This document shows positions 45,727-55,981 of a stretch of 64,000 nucleotides of DNA, piece by piece (within the stretch, counting starts at the first letter, position 1; each line of letters begins with the position of its first letter). The notes beneath the pieces are model-generated. The model worked only from the letters and a program-made list of their open reading frames with translations. It had not been told where the DNA came from and did no database searches. The translations under genes and the position numbers were made by a program. Origin of the DNA: Wurfbainia villosa (Eukaryota > Streptophyta > Magnoliopsida > Zingiberales > Zingiberaceae); contig CM045997.1 in assembly GCA_025175895.1 (NCBI GenBank), positions 101,914,479-101,978,478 on the forward strand, in the 5' to 3' direction.

Positions 45727-48678
45727 TGTAATTTACCAAAAAAAATAAATTAAATTAAATTAAAAATAATATAATATAATTTAAAATGAAATAAATAAAA
45801 TAAATTTATTTATTTAAAATGGAATTTAGTTATTAAATATTTATTAGAAACTTTAGGATAATTTTATTAGGCTTTGACTAAGTCTAATTAGTTTTACCTG
45901 ATCGTAAAGTTGTTTGTTTCAATTAAGCCTAAGTTATATAAATTAAAATTTTAGTTGGAAATTAAAAAACTAAGTTTTATTTTCCTTTCCCCTCTTTCTT
46001 TTCCGTGCCCGCTCTTCTGAACACCCGTCGCAACTCTTCTATGTAGTTGCCCGCCACTCTTATACGTCATGCGCCTACTACTGCGTGTCCGTCATCGCGC
46101 ATCCGACACCAAGCACCCAGGATCTCCGGCTAGCCTCTGCCATCGCAGATTACCTCGCACACGACCAACTTCCGTCGCTGCAACTTGTTGCACTACGGTT
46201 GATATGTGCCGACGCAGCCTACTCCACACCGTTGTTGACTTCCGCCGTCGCAAACTGCCTTGCCTTCGGCCATTGTCGGCCAACCTCGCCTTCGACCACC
46301 GTTGACCCCTACCTTGCACGCATAGGCATGCTCCAACCGACGGGGCAACCCGTGTGCACCGTCGGTACACGCCACCACATCACCGCCACCTTTGCTGGGG
46401 GGCTTCATCGCCACCTTCCGCCCGACCATCGATGGAGTTCGGCAACCACCACTGTCATGAACGTCGGAAACCCCGACGGTATAAAAAAAGAGATTTTTAA
46501 AGATTGATTAATCCTTTAATTAATCTAGATTTAATTAATTAATTGATTTAGATTAATTAATCTTAATCTTTTGGATTAAATAGATTAATCCGATTAATTA
46601 AATTGATTTTGGTTTAATTGAATTAATTTATTAAACGGTTCATTTGATTAATTAGATTTTATTAATACGTTAATATGATTAGATTAGTATAATTAATTTG
46701 ATTAATTATAAGTAAAAAATTAAATGTGTTTGGATTAATGAAGTTGTTTATCCAGTTAATTCGTTTTGGATTTTTAGATATTTGGATTAATATTTAATTA
46801 GGTTGTGATTATCTGTTTAAGTGATTTAAATAAGTTTGCTTAAGTTAAGTGGGTTCGGTTTAATGGATTTATTTGTTTTAAAATTTATGGCTTAACTGAT
46901 TAGATTACTTTGATTAATCTGTCAATTGAATTAATTAATCTATATTTAACTAATCAATTGGTATTAGATTAATCTGTTTTTTAATTAATTAATTAATCTA
47001 TTAATTAACCTAATTATAATTAATTAATTAGAATTTGTATAATTAATTAATTAAGTTAATTGAATAAAGTTTTGAATATTATGTGGCTTATTTTAATTTA
47101 TTAGATTAAATAATTAAGTTAATTAATGAGATTTGAAATTAATCAAAGTAATTATTAATTTTGGGCAATTAATAGAATAATGAAAGAATTAGATTAAGGG
47201 TTCATAATTGATTAGAAAATCAATTTAGAAATTAATTGATAGTTGAGTTAATAATGGATTAATTATAATAGAGTTGGGAGCTGAAGCATCTTTGAATTGA
47301 AAGATAGTTATGGCGCTCTGCAGTCAAAGGTGGGTGGTTCCTTCTTTGACCTCTTTAGATCTTTTGATTTTAGTGCATGATTATTTTGGTTACGTTGTTT
47401 ACTTAGGTTATATTATCTTTCCACTCTATATTCTTTCTAGTATTGCTTTGATCTTATATTTGGTTGACCTTTTTATACTCTATTTAACTTCTGGGCTATT
47501 TGATTTCCCTTAGTATGTGAATGCTTATGTTATTGTTTAATGAATATTATTGTTATATGTGTCTATTTGTTTATTTACGGTTTTGGTTGACACCATGATT
47601 GAATTGGTAGAAATAGTATAATCTAGACGAGATTATTCCTTAGAAGCGAATCTAATGAATGAAACAATATCAATAGAACCCTAGATGTTGGAACCCTAGG
47701 CCTAATAACCCTGACGTGTTTATTTAGTAGATTGGTTGTTTTATCGATCTTAATAAGCATTTCATGCTAGATGAGTTGGAATCCTAGGTGTAACAAACTA
47801 GGATAGTCGACTGCTCACGAGACCCATTCGTGGTAGTATGTAATTGCATGCAGTCAATAGCTAGATAACTATATACTCTGTCTGCTCACGAGATCCGTTC
47901 GTGGTAGTATGTCGTTGCTCGCAGACATTGAGTCTTTATATTATCTGTTTATCCACGAGACTCATTCGTAGTAGCATGTCGTTACGCACAGACAATGCTC
48001 TGTATACTGCCTATCTGCCCACGAGTCCAGTTCATAGTAGCATATTATTGCCAACAGATAGTACCCCTTTGTATTACCTCGATAGCCACGAGCTAGGCTT
48101 TGTCGCAGTATCTTGATGTATACTTCTTGCAGGTTTGCAGTTGGTTGTGTATGTTATAGGTGTATTTGTTATATTGTAGATTAGTTGCGGATTGATATTA
48201 GTACTATGAGATTTGGGTTACTCGGTTTGCGTTCTTTAACCTCCATTTTATTTTTATTATCATGCACTATCTTTTTATACACCCACTGAGTAATTTGTAC
48301 TCACTCTCTTTTCTTTGGCCTCCAAATTAGTTGATGGAAGATGTGTCCTATTGACCTACCTTCGCATTGCTCAGAGAGTCCCTTGCCGTGTTGGTCCCAC
48401 TGCATTGTCGAGATGTCGATTTGTTTTCTTTATTGTTATCGCATTTTGTTTATGCACTTTGAATTTTGTCGCAATTTGATTTGAATGTCATAAACTTATT
48501 TTACTTTCACTGACTTATGTTTTAGTCATGCATGCATACAATTAATAAAATAATTATATTTTATATTTTGATTATTTCAAAGTTTTACCATATCTAGTTT
48601 CGATAATGTATTTCGGAATATTGTCGCTAAGGGGCTCCTCCATTATTTGGATGACGATTATGCCCCCGGAGCATGACA
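45727..48678 (+). repeat. 3' LTR of the old chromovirus, 2.95 kb
   Basis: TGTAATTTACC to GGAGCATGACA. It pairs with 25270-28757. Most differences are CpG-type transitions, plus a missing 170-bp block near 46565. It keeps the TTAATTAA-rich block (46490-47280) and the CACGAG...CGTGGTAG repeats (47815-48060). Confidence 0.93.
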
Positions 48679-48683
48679 TTTTG

Positions 48684-49187
48684 GGTTAGCTCTATATATA
48701 GGGTGTGATCCTCGCAGGAGAGGTATTGATCGGTCTTTTTTTTTGCCCATCGGACAAAGCATACGGGGTCGACACTCTAGACCTATGGAAGATCAAGCCC
48801 TACGGCTCTCTTGGTGTCAGATCTTCAGACTCTTCCAGCGATGATGTCTCCAAATTCAAATGCATGGTTATTGCTTTCATTTATGCTTTCGCTTGTTGTC
48901 TTGTATCGCATGTTTGTTGTAGATCATTTGACAAGATCTTGTATTCGGATCATTTTGTTTTCATTTGTCTTGAATACATATATAAACGTGCGATCCATTG
49001 ACGGATCTAAAAGATCCATCAACCTGACCACCTTATAAGGATGCATATCCTCCAAACATTTTTGAACTTTAGTTGTTAAGTTCTTGCACTTGCACACTTG
49101 ACATAACATATTAGATCATAAAATTTTCTAACTTTAAACCTTATTTCATCCATCAAAATATGAATTTGAACTCATGGTGCCTCCAAC
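48684..49187 (+). repeat. right part of the copia-like LTR
   Basis: Continues the LTR interrupted at 25269. Begins with GGTTAGCTC and a TATA box (48693-48700), then a likely transcribed leader with GGGTGTGATCCTCGCAGG. The end is uncertain; CTCCAACA at 49180-49187 is a candidate. The ORF at 48705-49001 has no known domain. Confidence 0.6.
48693..48700 (+). promoter_or_regulatory. LTR TATA box just downstream of the gypsy insertion
   Basis: TATATATA followed by GGGTGTG, 10 bases after the target duplication. The insertion separates this core promoter from its 800-bp upstream region at 24470-25269. Confidence 0.6.
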
Positions 49188-50106
49188 ACCAACAATGACT
49201 CGTCATCAACTATTCTAAAAGTTCTTGCAAAAATGATATTTAATAAGATTCTTGACTATTTCTTGAGGGTTTAATTGAATGTTTTCTTGAGGATGGCGAC
49301 CTTATTTCTAAGGGAATGCAGTTTGGAGAAGTATACAACAATTTGTCCAAAAAAAATTATATATTGATAGTGTGTGATATAACAAATGTGAGACCGGAAC
49401 TTTAGAAGTGTTGTAAGGTTTATTGAAATATTTAATCAACATAAAACATCCTTAACTTAAATTACGATGGATTATATGCTTGTCCTTTTTTCCCCTGAGA
49501 GAGATGTAGATATCTCAATGCTAAAGGTTACAATTCCACTGGGTAATGATAGGTTTAAGACTTAGATATCTGGAAATGTTACCATTGAAGAAATTGAAGA
49601 AAATGTTCTTGAGTTTTTTCATATATTTGTAATCTTTGAGCATTTTATGTGAAATGACTTTATCATTGAGTGAATTGCAAATCATTCATCCTTTCTTTTG
49701 TGAGATGCATCTTTAGGTAAATTGTTGACCATTCACCTTTTATAATTTATATGATGTATTCCGTATTAGATAGAATATGAATTATTCAAATATGTATATA
49801 TGATAATTTTTTACTTAATTACTAGTTGGCTTATAGGTTATCCATCCTATATATATTTATATATATAGTTATGATTCATTTCTTTTTGGATGGATTATGA
49901 ATTATTTATCTCTATATACAATGCATCCTTTTGTATATATATTTTCAGTTGTCGATCCTTATATAATACGTATATAAATATATGAATTCCTCGACAAAGA
50001 AAAGGAGATACTTGAAGAGTATAAAGAAAAACACGAGAAGTGATGAAATTGTATAAAAGAAAAACACAATTTGCCAGAACTGAATTTCTGTTCTACGATA
50101 ATGGAC
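49188..50106. other. AT-rich stretch without identified gene
   Basis: No ORF above 75 codons and no known motif. Short plus-strand frames such as K-V-T-I-P-L-G-N-D-R-F-K-T and N-V-T-I-E-E-I-E-E-N-V-L-E (about 49525-49610) look protein-like but could not be matched. It may be a decayed gene or old transposon internal region. Many TATATA runs and repeats of ATGGATTATGAATTATT type near 49740-49910. Confidence 0.4.
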
Positions 50107-50486
50107 AAGCTAAACTTTTTTTTTTTGCGATGATAGAGAGGATGAATTTTTTTTAGTTTTCTATGACTACCATTGTAAAATATCAAAATTTATTATGCTA
50201 TTTATTTCACTAATCCATCCTATATATATTTATAAAATAATTTTCAAGTTTTTATTTGGAACTCGATGATTAACATGAATGATTCATTTATTCTTTTAAG
50301 CTAAACTTTTTTTTTTTGCGATGATAGAGAGGATGAAATTTTTTTAGTTTTCTATGACTACCATTGTAAAATATCAAAATTTATTATGCTATTTATTTCA
50401 CTAAAATCAAAAGAAATTGTAAAATAATTTTCAAGTTTTTATTTGGAACTCGATGATTAACATGAATGATTCATTTATTCTTTTAA
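50107..50486. repeat. tandem duplication, two units of about 190 bp
   Basis: AAGCTAAAC followed by a T-run and GCGATGATAGAGAGGATGAA begins at 50107 and again at 50298. The units match to the TTCATTTATTCTTTTAA end, except for a middle segment (about 50211-50235) that differs. It is non-coding. Confidence 0.9.
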
Positions 50487-50641
50487 TAAAAGTTATATAT
50501 TTTTTTTTGTAAGTTTTGAACTATTTTACTAATATTTTAAATTTCAAATACATTAATTTCTAATCCACATTTCAAATTATATTATTTATAAATATCATAT
50601 AAATTATTTATAGTATTTTATATTATATCAGAAAAAGAATA
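50487..50641. other. AT-rich spacer
   Basis: Nothing recognised between the duplication and the next LTR. No polypurine tract precedes that LTR. Confidence 0.5.
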
Positions 50642-51403
50642 TGTTGGTGCAGGGGCACCAGATAATCGAACATAGATTTTGATTATGGCAAAGACTCAAA
50701 ATTAAGGTCATATTGTTATCTCATGAGTTGAACTAAGTGTGCAGGAATGTTTAAGCTGAGTTGAAGGTCAGGACACCCGGAGAATCTCGAGTCGAGAAAC
50801 CGTGGTGATTGGGCGACATCGGGAGAACTTTGTGGGAGTCGAAGAACCCAGGTGGAGATCGGAAGTTAAGTGACTGGTAAGAAAGGACCCGAGGTAAGCA
50901 CGAGTGCGAAGAGAGATGGTAAGGTCGTGTCCTCTGTACGGGGACGACCGTAGGCGGCGATCTGACTAAGACTTCCAATGGAAGGTCTAGGTCGAGACCG
51001 GATGGTAAGGAACCGTCATATTTACCATATTCTATACTAACCTCTTATTGCAGGGGAGTGACCAAGCTGACAGTCGACTACTGGCTATTGACAGTCGACT
51101 GTTGCCCATTAGTCGACTGATAAAGGGCATCAGTCGACTGATGGCGACGAATCAGCCAAATACACAAGGTCAAAAAGGATAACGTTTGACGTCGCCACTT
51201 CGTGAGCCACCTCATGATAAAATCCACAAATTGAGGATCTGAATATGGACTTATTCCAAGACACAAGTCTATAAAAGAAGGGGAGGACTCGAACCCTAGA
51301 TCCATCATCTTGCTCTCAAAGTGCTCCCACTACGCTAAAGCTCTAACATTACAACGCCGTCATAACGCTGACGCAACGCCAAGCTCACAACATCTTCGTC
51401 GGC
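50642..51403 (+). repeat. SIRE-like LTR, 5' two-thirds, cut by the Tat element
   Basis: Starts TGTTGGTGCAGGGGCACC and follows the LTR at 23034-24152 closely: ATAATCGAAC block, AGGTCTAGGTCGAGA block, GTCGAC palindromes (51074, 51095, 51112, 51133), TATAAAAG at 51270-51277. Homology stops at about 51403, where the LTR of the Tat element begins. The 3' third is not in the window. Confidence 0.88.
51270..51277 (+). promoter_or_regulatory. LTR TATA box
   Basis: TATAAAAG, homologous in position to 23646-23653. Confidence 0.7.
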
Positions 51404-52539
51404 TGATGCAGTTATGGGGAAAATGGGGTTCACTGGCTTCCTTTCAACACAGCGAGGTGTGAAGGAAGATTAGGGGGTTCTCTCCAGCCGCAACAATAAA
51501 ATGAAAAGTAAAGGAAAGAAACGCACACCAACGCAAGCAACAAACAGAGACACAGGATGTAACGTGGTTCGGAATAAGGATTTCTACTCCACGGAGGTGA
51601 GCTCTCCCACTAGCTACTATGCCAAAGCACTTTCACTATAAATGTCCTCCTTCACGGAAAAAACTTCCAGAGGTGGAGGAGAAAATCTCTTACAATTAGG
51701 TCAAGACACCGGAAACAGTACAAGAAAGATGGAGCTCACTACTCTCCTTATCTCCTTCTCCTGCGAAGTGGTTGCTCTCCCCTCCCAAATGTGCCTTCGT
51801 CTCTTGCTCATTGGAATAATACGAGGATCCCCTTCCTCCTGCCCTGATTCTCCCTTTTATCCTCTTCCTCTGGACAACTGTTACATCGCAAGCCTCCTTC
51901 GTCGTACACGTGACCACTTTGCCCATTAGGAGAATCATTCTGTTACAGACACGAGGAGCGAAGACTCGGAATATTATGTGGGAGCCCTCTTCTGTTGTGT
52001 AACAACTTCTTATCTACATTTCGGGAAATATTCTAGTCTATCCCTTTCAGCCATTTGCCTTCGACGAAACTAACCTAAACCTACTGCTCACGTGTAGCAT
52101 AGCCATTAGACTCTTCCCAATAGCCCGAACCAACTCCTCTTTTTCCCTGCACCAAACCATTTCCGGGCCTGCTAGACCGAACCGATTCTTATCCGCCCAT
52201 ACCAAAATGATCTCCGCCATCGCCCACCATGCCAACTACCTCAAATTGTCCTTCCGTTCCAACTCCCCCAAACTATTGCGCCCGAACCATTCTACTTTGC
52301 TTCCCTTGCCGAATCGGTTATTCGGTTCGGATAGTGTCTTACACGCGAGTATTCTTACCCGGTTCACAGAAAAAAGGTAACAACAGTATCATTAGCCAAC
52401 CCCCAAAAATAGTCAAGCAAAGTCATAAGCTTGACTTTCTAAATGCATGAAGCCTCTAATTCACCCTTTGCTCGCTGATTTAAACTCACTCTTTTCTCAT
52501 GGCCCTACTCCATATGCTAGAAGCGGCTTGATGGGCCCA
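51404..52539 (-). repeat. 3' LTR of the Tat element (borders approximate)
   Basis: The left border is inferred from the end of homology of the SIRE-like LTR; the plus strand then reads TGATGCAGTTATGGGG. It carries TAACGTGGTTCGGAA (51561-51575) and a GATAAAAGG on the minus strand near 51852-51860 as possible TATA box. A purine-rich minus-strand tract at 52545-52566 suggests the right border near 52539, not proven. ORFs on both strands (51642-51938) show no domain. Confidence 0.55.
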
Positions 52540-52592
52540 TGGGCCCCGCTTCTCTTTTTCTCTTAGATAGTCAAAAAGTCACACAAAACCCT

Positions 52593-52600
52593 ATATAAAT
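52593..52600 (+). promoter_or_regulatory. TATA box of the first antisense cassette
   Basis: TATATAAA, about 32 bases before the ATG at 52632, on the strand opposite to the Tat element. Confidence 0.55.
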
Positions 52601-52631
52601 CTTCGCCATTTCTTTTTATGCATAACTTAGC

Positions 52632-53323
52632 ATGCCTAACAATCCAGTCCTTTCCACTTCTCCTTTCCAGCGATTTTCTCCGGTAGCGTTCCAACGACCT
52701 AGCCCCTTCTTTCGCAAACGTTCCTCCTTCAACCTTCAAGTAAGTGTTCTTCCCTATTTTGTACCTATGACCCCTAAGACCTTGCCCTCATCTCCTTGGT
52801 ACGAGCACACCGTCACCCAACTAAACAACGAACATTATTTCTTTAACCTTAGGCACCAGTTCATAGACCCTTCCATACAATGCCGTTTCAATACTAAGAC
52901 TTACCGACCACATCGTCCTCCCCCGGTCTGACCTGCTTCTTTTCTGAACAATTCCTTAATGGCTTGTTTTTACCCGTGCCCTCTCCCTACTTAGAAATCC
53001 TAGATTTTTACGGTCTGCCCTTAAATCAATTTACCCCCAATTCCTCTTGACTCTCCCACATATTCCCTGATTGAATCTATCCCAATCACTGTTCCTATCG
53101 AAGCACATCCTTCTCCTGCTCCCTCTCGGCTTGTAGGTCCCCCTCCCCCTTTGGAGGGGGGAGATCTTCCCTTCCCGAACCCTCCATTGGTTACGTTGTG
53201 GTCCCTCCTGAAGATCCGTCACCTCTCAGAGGTGAAATTTTTCAACCAATCAGGTGTACAGGGTCCCTGCGACCATATGAGCAAACTGCTGGCCGAGGTA
53301 ATTGTCCTCCTCCTTTATCTTCA

Positions 53324-53364
<41 letters not shown>

Positions 53365-54166
53365 CTCCTTTTTTCTTCAGGTATTGGCCACTCATAATAA
53401 AATGATGTCCCATGTGGTCTAATTCCAAACTAACGTGGAGATGCGTCATTTTGCTTCTCTGGCGCACCAGAAACAACTCACCCAGCGGATGAACGAAAAT
53501 GAGCAGAAGGAATCTGATTTAATCGCCCGATGTGAGGATTCCATGACCCAATTGGGCCTGGCTCAGAGCGAGAAGGAGGAGCTCCAACGAAAAAATGAAG
53601 ACCTTGAGCAGCAAATATTCCTGCAGTCTAGCCAACTTCAGCAGGTGGACCTCCTTACCCACGAGATGATCGGGTATAAAAGACAACTTGCAGATGCATT
53701 TATTCAAGCTGCTGATTCTTCAGCTACCATCCAATAGTTGCAGCAAGAATGTCGAGCATGGGAGGCTTCCCAAAAATCCTGCTTGGAGAGGTGCGAAGAA
53801 CTCTCTTCCTTGGTGGCGACCTTCCCTGAAGCCCTGTCCTCTGTGACTCGGTAGCAACAAGAGCTTCACCGAGAATATACCGAAGCTTTGTCTGCTCTGG
53901 GTCATGGTCGTGGCAGAAGAATGAAAGGGATGCCCTGGCACCCAATTAGTCAATTCAGCCCAACTTGTCGCGCCACCTCCACCAAGGAACAGGAGGCGAT
54001 CCAAGGGTGTTACGTTCAGAAGGGGGTGGACTTATTCATACTGGGCTTTGACGGGTCTTCGGCTTTAAATGCCGAACGAAGATATCCTCCTCCTGGTACG
54101 GACACCAGCTACTTAAATCCCGCAGCAGCTTTATCTAAATGCCCTCTCGAACTCTTTGAATTGTAA
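52632..54166 (+). pseudogene. antisense cassette A: Pro/Ser-rich exon, intron, coiled-coil exon
   Basis: ATG at 52632 opens a Pro/Ser/Phe-rich region that continues in broken frames to 53297. A consistent intron follows (53298-53380: GAG/GTAATT ... TTTTCTTCAG/GTA, 83 bp, containing a TA repeat), keeping the frame M-S-K-L-L-A-E / V-L-A-T-H-N-K. The second exon encodes a long coiled coil (53435-53734, heptads around Q-S-E-K-E-E-L-Q-R-K-N-E-D-L-E-Q) and ends at TAA 54164-54166. Three in-frame stops at 53420, 53735 and 53852 stand where Gln would fit. It is not similar to any enzyme I recognise. Function is unknown; a Gag-like or regulatory role would be speculation. Confidence 0.55.
53333..53360. 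repeat. (TA)14 microsatellite in the putative intron
   Basis: Fourteen TA units between the donor and acceptor of cassette A. Confidence 0.95.
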
Positions 54167-54583
54167 TTTATCATATCTTCTCCTTGTAATGACTGCTCCT
54201 TCGGTGTTAAAGAATATTTGCCTTAATACGACTTTTCATTATTCTTCATGTATGCCTTAGTGTGGGTCTGGAATTTTGGGTCTGTTCTATGTTTCTTTCT
54301 CTTCACAATTACTGCCCATTTTCTACCTTGTATAACGTTAAACGATATGATGACACTTTTTGCTCAGGAATCCGTTTGGAATATCCCCAGAGTGATCTTC
54401 TTCCGGCCCGAACCAATTTTGGCTCGGCTAACAATTAACTTACTTCGGCCTCTTGATCTTCTCAAGCTACTTGGCCGCTGCGGAAATGATATCTCGATGA
54501 TTTCCTATGCTGACGCTATTATGATGTTAGTCTTTTCCTCTTCTTCTCCTTCCCGAGGATGAATGCATTCCTCCTCCCTTAAT
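54167..54583 (+). other. intercassette region
   Basis: T-rich, polyadenylation-like sequence after cassette A. An ORF at 54248-54562 has an N-terminal hydrophobic stretch but no known domain or obvious promoter, and is listed only as a possibility. Confidence 0.4.
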
Positions 54584-54590
54584 TATAAAT
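54584..54590 (+). promoter_or_regulatory. TATA-like box of cassette B
   Basis: TATAAAT about 40 bases before the ATG at 54629. Confidence 0.4.
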
Positions 54591-54628
54591 TGTTATCCCA
54601 AGTGTCTTTGGCCTTCCATCCCACTCTC

Positions 54629-55091
54629 ATGGCTTACGTGGAACACCCCATCGAAATCTCTTCAGACTCTGACTCTTTTGAATTGCATGACTGAGCCGCG
54701 GAAGACTGAAGAATCTGAAATGCAATCGACTGTGACTTCGGTGTTCCGTCCATTTCCGACTCCACCATTGACCACTGCTTCCCCTCCTAATCTAGGGAGA
54801 TCCTTCCGAGCCCCCTTCCCTTTATTCCGCAACTGGATCTGGAATCCTCCCCTGACGTGGGAATATACAGTAGGAGATCCCCGAGCCTCCGCTGAACTTC
54901 CTCCGCTTCCGTCGGCCCTAGCATTCGTTCCAGTCCCTCCAACGGGGACTCATCTGCCTCCTTTTGATGGAGCTCCACCAGCAGCACCTCCAGCTCAAGG
55001 TGACCTCTACAGAGTCATCTTGGCGCCTTCCCCTCCGAAGAACTCCTCTGATAATTGTCCTACTAGTGATAACCCTAAAAATCTTGTATAA
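54629..55091 (+). pseudogene. antisense cassette B: acidic start then Pro-rich protein
   Basis: ATG at 54629 gives M-A-Y-V-E-H-P-I-E-I-S-S-D-S-D-S-F-E-L-H-D and a TGA. An overlapping frame from about 54690 (M-T-E-P-R-K-T-E-E-S-E) runs open to TAA at 55091, with a Pro-rich composition (P-P-L-P-S-A-L-A-F-V-P-V-P-P and A-P-P-A-A-P-P-A). The two are probably one ORF with a frameshift. No known domain. Confidence 0.45.
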
Positions 55092-55380
55092 GGATTAGCT
55101 TAAATGATGAATCATTGTCGAGAATATTAATAAAAAGAAAAAATAGGGTACTGAGACTTATTTTTGTCGCTTTCATGTAACTGTAGAACAATTGCCATCA
55201 AAAAAGATTGCAACCCTATCTGAACATACTTCCCCTTACTGCTTCTGTGGAATTTGAACCACCCTTCTTAAAGTTACTATACTAACAACTCTCACCTACC
55301 ATCTTTACATTTCCCCTTCTTTACTAGCATTTATTATTTTTACCTCCTCCGTGAGTCAATGCGCCTTCTCCCTTCGCCGC
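55092..55380 (+). other. spacer between cassettes B and C
   Basis: AT-rich then pyrimidine-rich. No ORF or known element was seen before the TATA box at 55381. Confidence 0.5.
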
Positions 55381-55387
55381 TATAAAG
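55381..55387 (+). promoter_or_regulatory. TATA box of cassette C
   Basis: TATAAAG preceded by a C-rich stretch, 53 bases before the ATG at 55440. The intervening CT-rich leader looks like a plant 5' untranslated region. Confidence 0.5.
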
Positions 55388-55439
55388 ACCCCAAACCATC
55401 GTTGGTTAATATTCACCTTCTCTTTTTCCTCTCCTCGTC

Positions 55440-55718
55440 ATGGAGCAAACTTCTGAATAGGGTAGCAGCTCTTTTCCTCCTGAGGAAAAGACTGAGGAAC
55501 AACGCTACATCGCTAACCTGGAGGAACAAGTTGGATATCTACAACGACGTTTGAGGGAGGCTTCTACCAGCAACTACTCCCTGCGCCAACAACTGGCAGT
55601 ATCCCAGAAGGACTTATCCAGGCACATCTTCATACAACAATCTTACCTCCGACAGCTAATGCGTCAACCCAAGCCACACAAAGAGGCTCCTTCCATACCT
55701 CCCAACAAAGAACTGTAA
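55440..55718 (+). pseudogene. antisense cassette C: 92-codon coiled-coil ORF
   Basis: ATG at 55440, one in-frame TAG at codon 7 (55458-55460, after T-S-E), then open to TAA at 55716-55718. Residues 22 to 60 form a clear heptad pattern (R-Y-I-A-N-L-E-E-Q-V-G-Y-L-Q-R-R-L-R-E-A), followed by a basic tail. Like the other cassettes it is Gln-rich and the stop would be CAG before one C-to-T change. It lies antisense to the Tat element, just before the hairpin minisatellite. Confidence 0.55.
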
Positions 55719-55981
55719 CACCCTATGAATAAGGGCTTCTTTTGTTATTCTCTTCCTTTGAGGAAGTTATGATATGTAGCTCTTTCAGAGTAATGAACTT
55801 CTTCAGTATGAGTTTTCGCCTACATCCTTCCTTGTTTATCCTCACTTTTCGGCCTTCCTTCTGTTGTGTCAAACTTTGCACTTCTCTTAAATAATAAGAA
55901 ATTTAGACAAACGTTCAATTTCTTCACGCTTCCCTTACGCAAGGATTATATAGGCACTCCCACTGCACGAGGATAAAACAA
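55719..55981. other. sequence between cassette C and the minisatellite
   Basis: T/C-rich. At 55925-55980 a diverged relative of the 58-bp monomer (CGAGGATAAAACAA) marks the edge of the array. No gene was seen. Confidence 0.5.

Larger units (their letters stand above)
25270..48678 (+). mobile_element. old gag-only chromovirus (Ty3/gypsy) carrying four later insertions
   Basis: Perfect TTTTG duplication at 25265-25269 and 48679-48683. LTRs at 25270-28757 and 45727-48678, primer site at 28761 and polypurine tract at 45715-45726. The remaining internal sequence (28758-29074, 40589-41072, 44842-45726) totals under 1.8 kb. It contains gag and an ill-defined remainder, with no recognisable RT or integrase, so it was probably non-autonomous before being hit. 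Later insertions are a LINE tail, a full chromovirus, a SIRE-like solo LTR and, inside that, another solo LTR. Confidence 0.95.

Noticed and set aside
53333..53360. TA repeat as a promoter
   Set aside because: A pure microsatellite inside a putative intron; no downstream ORF start is positioned for it.
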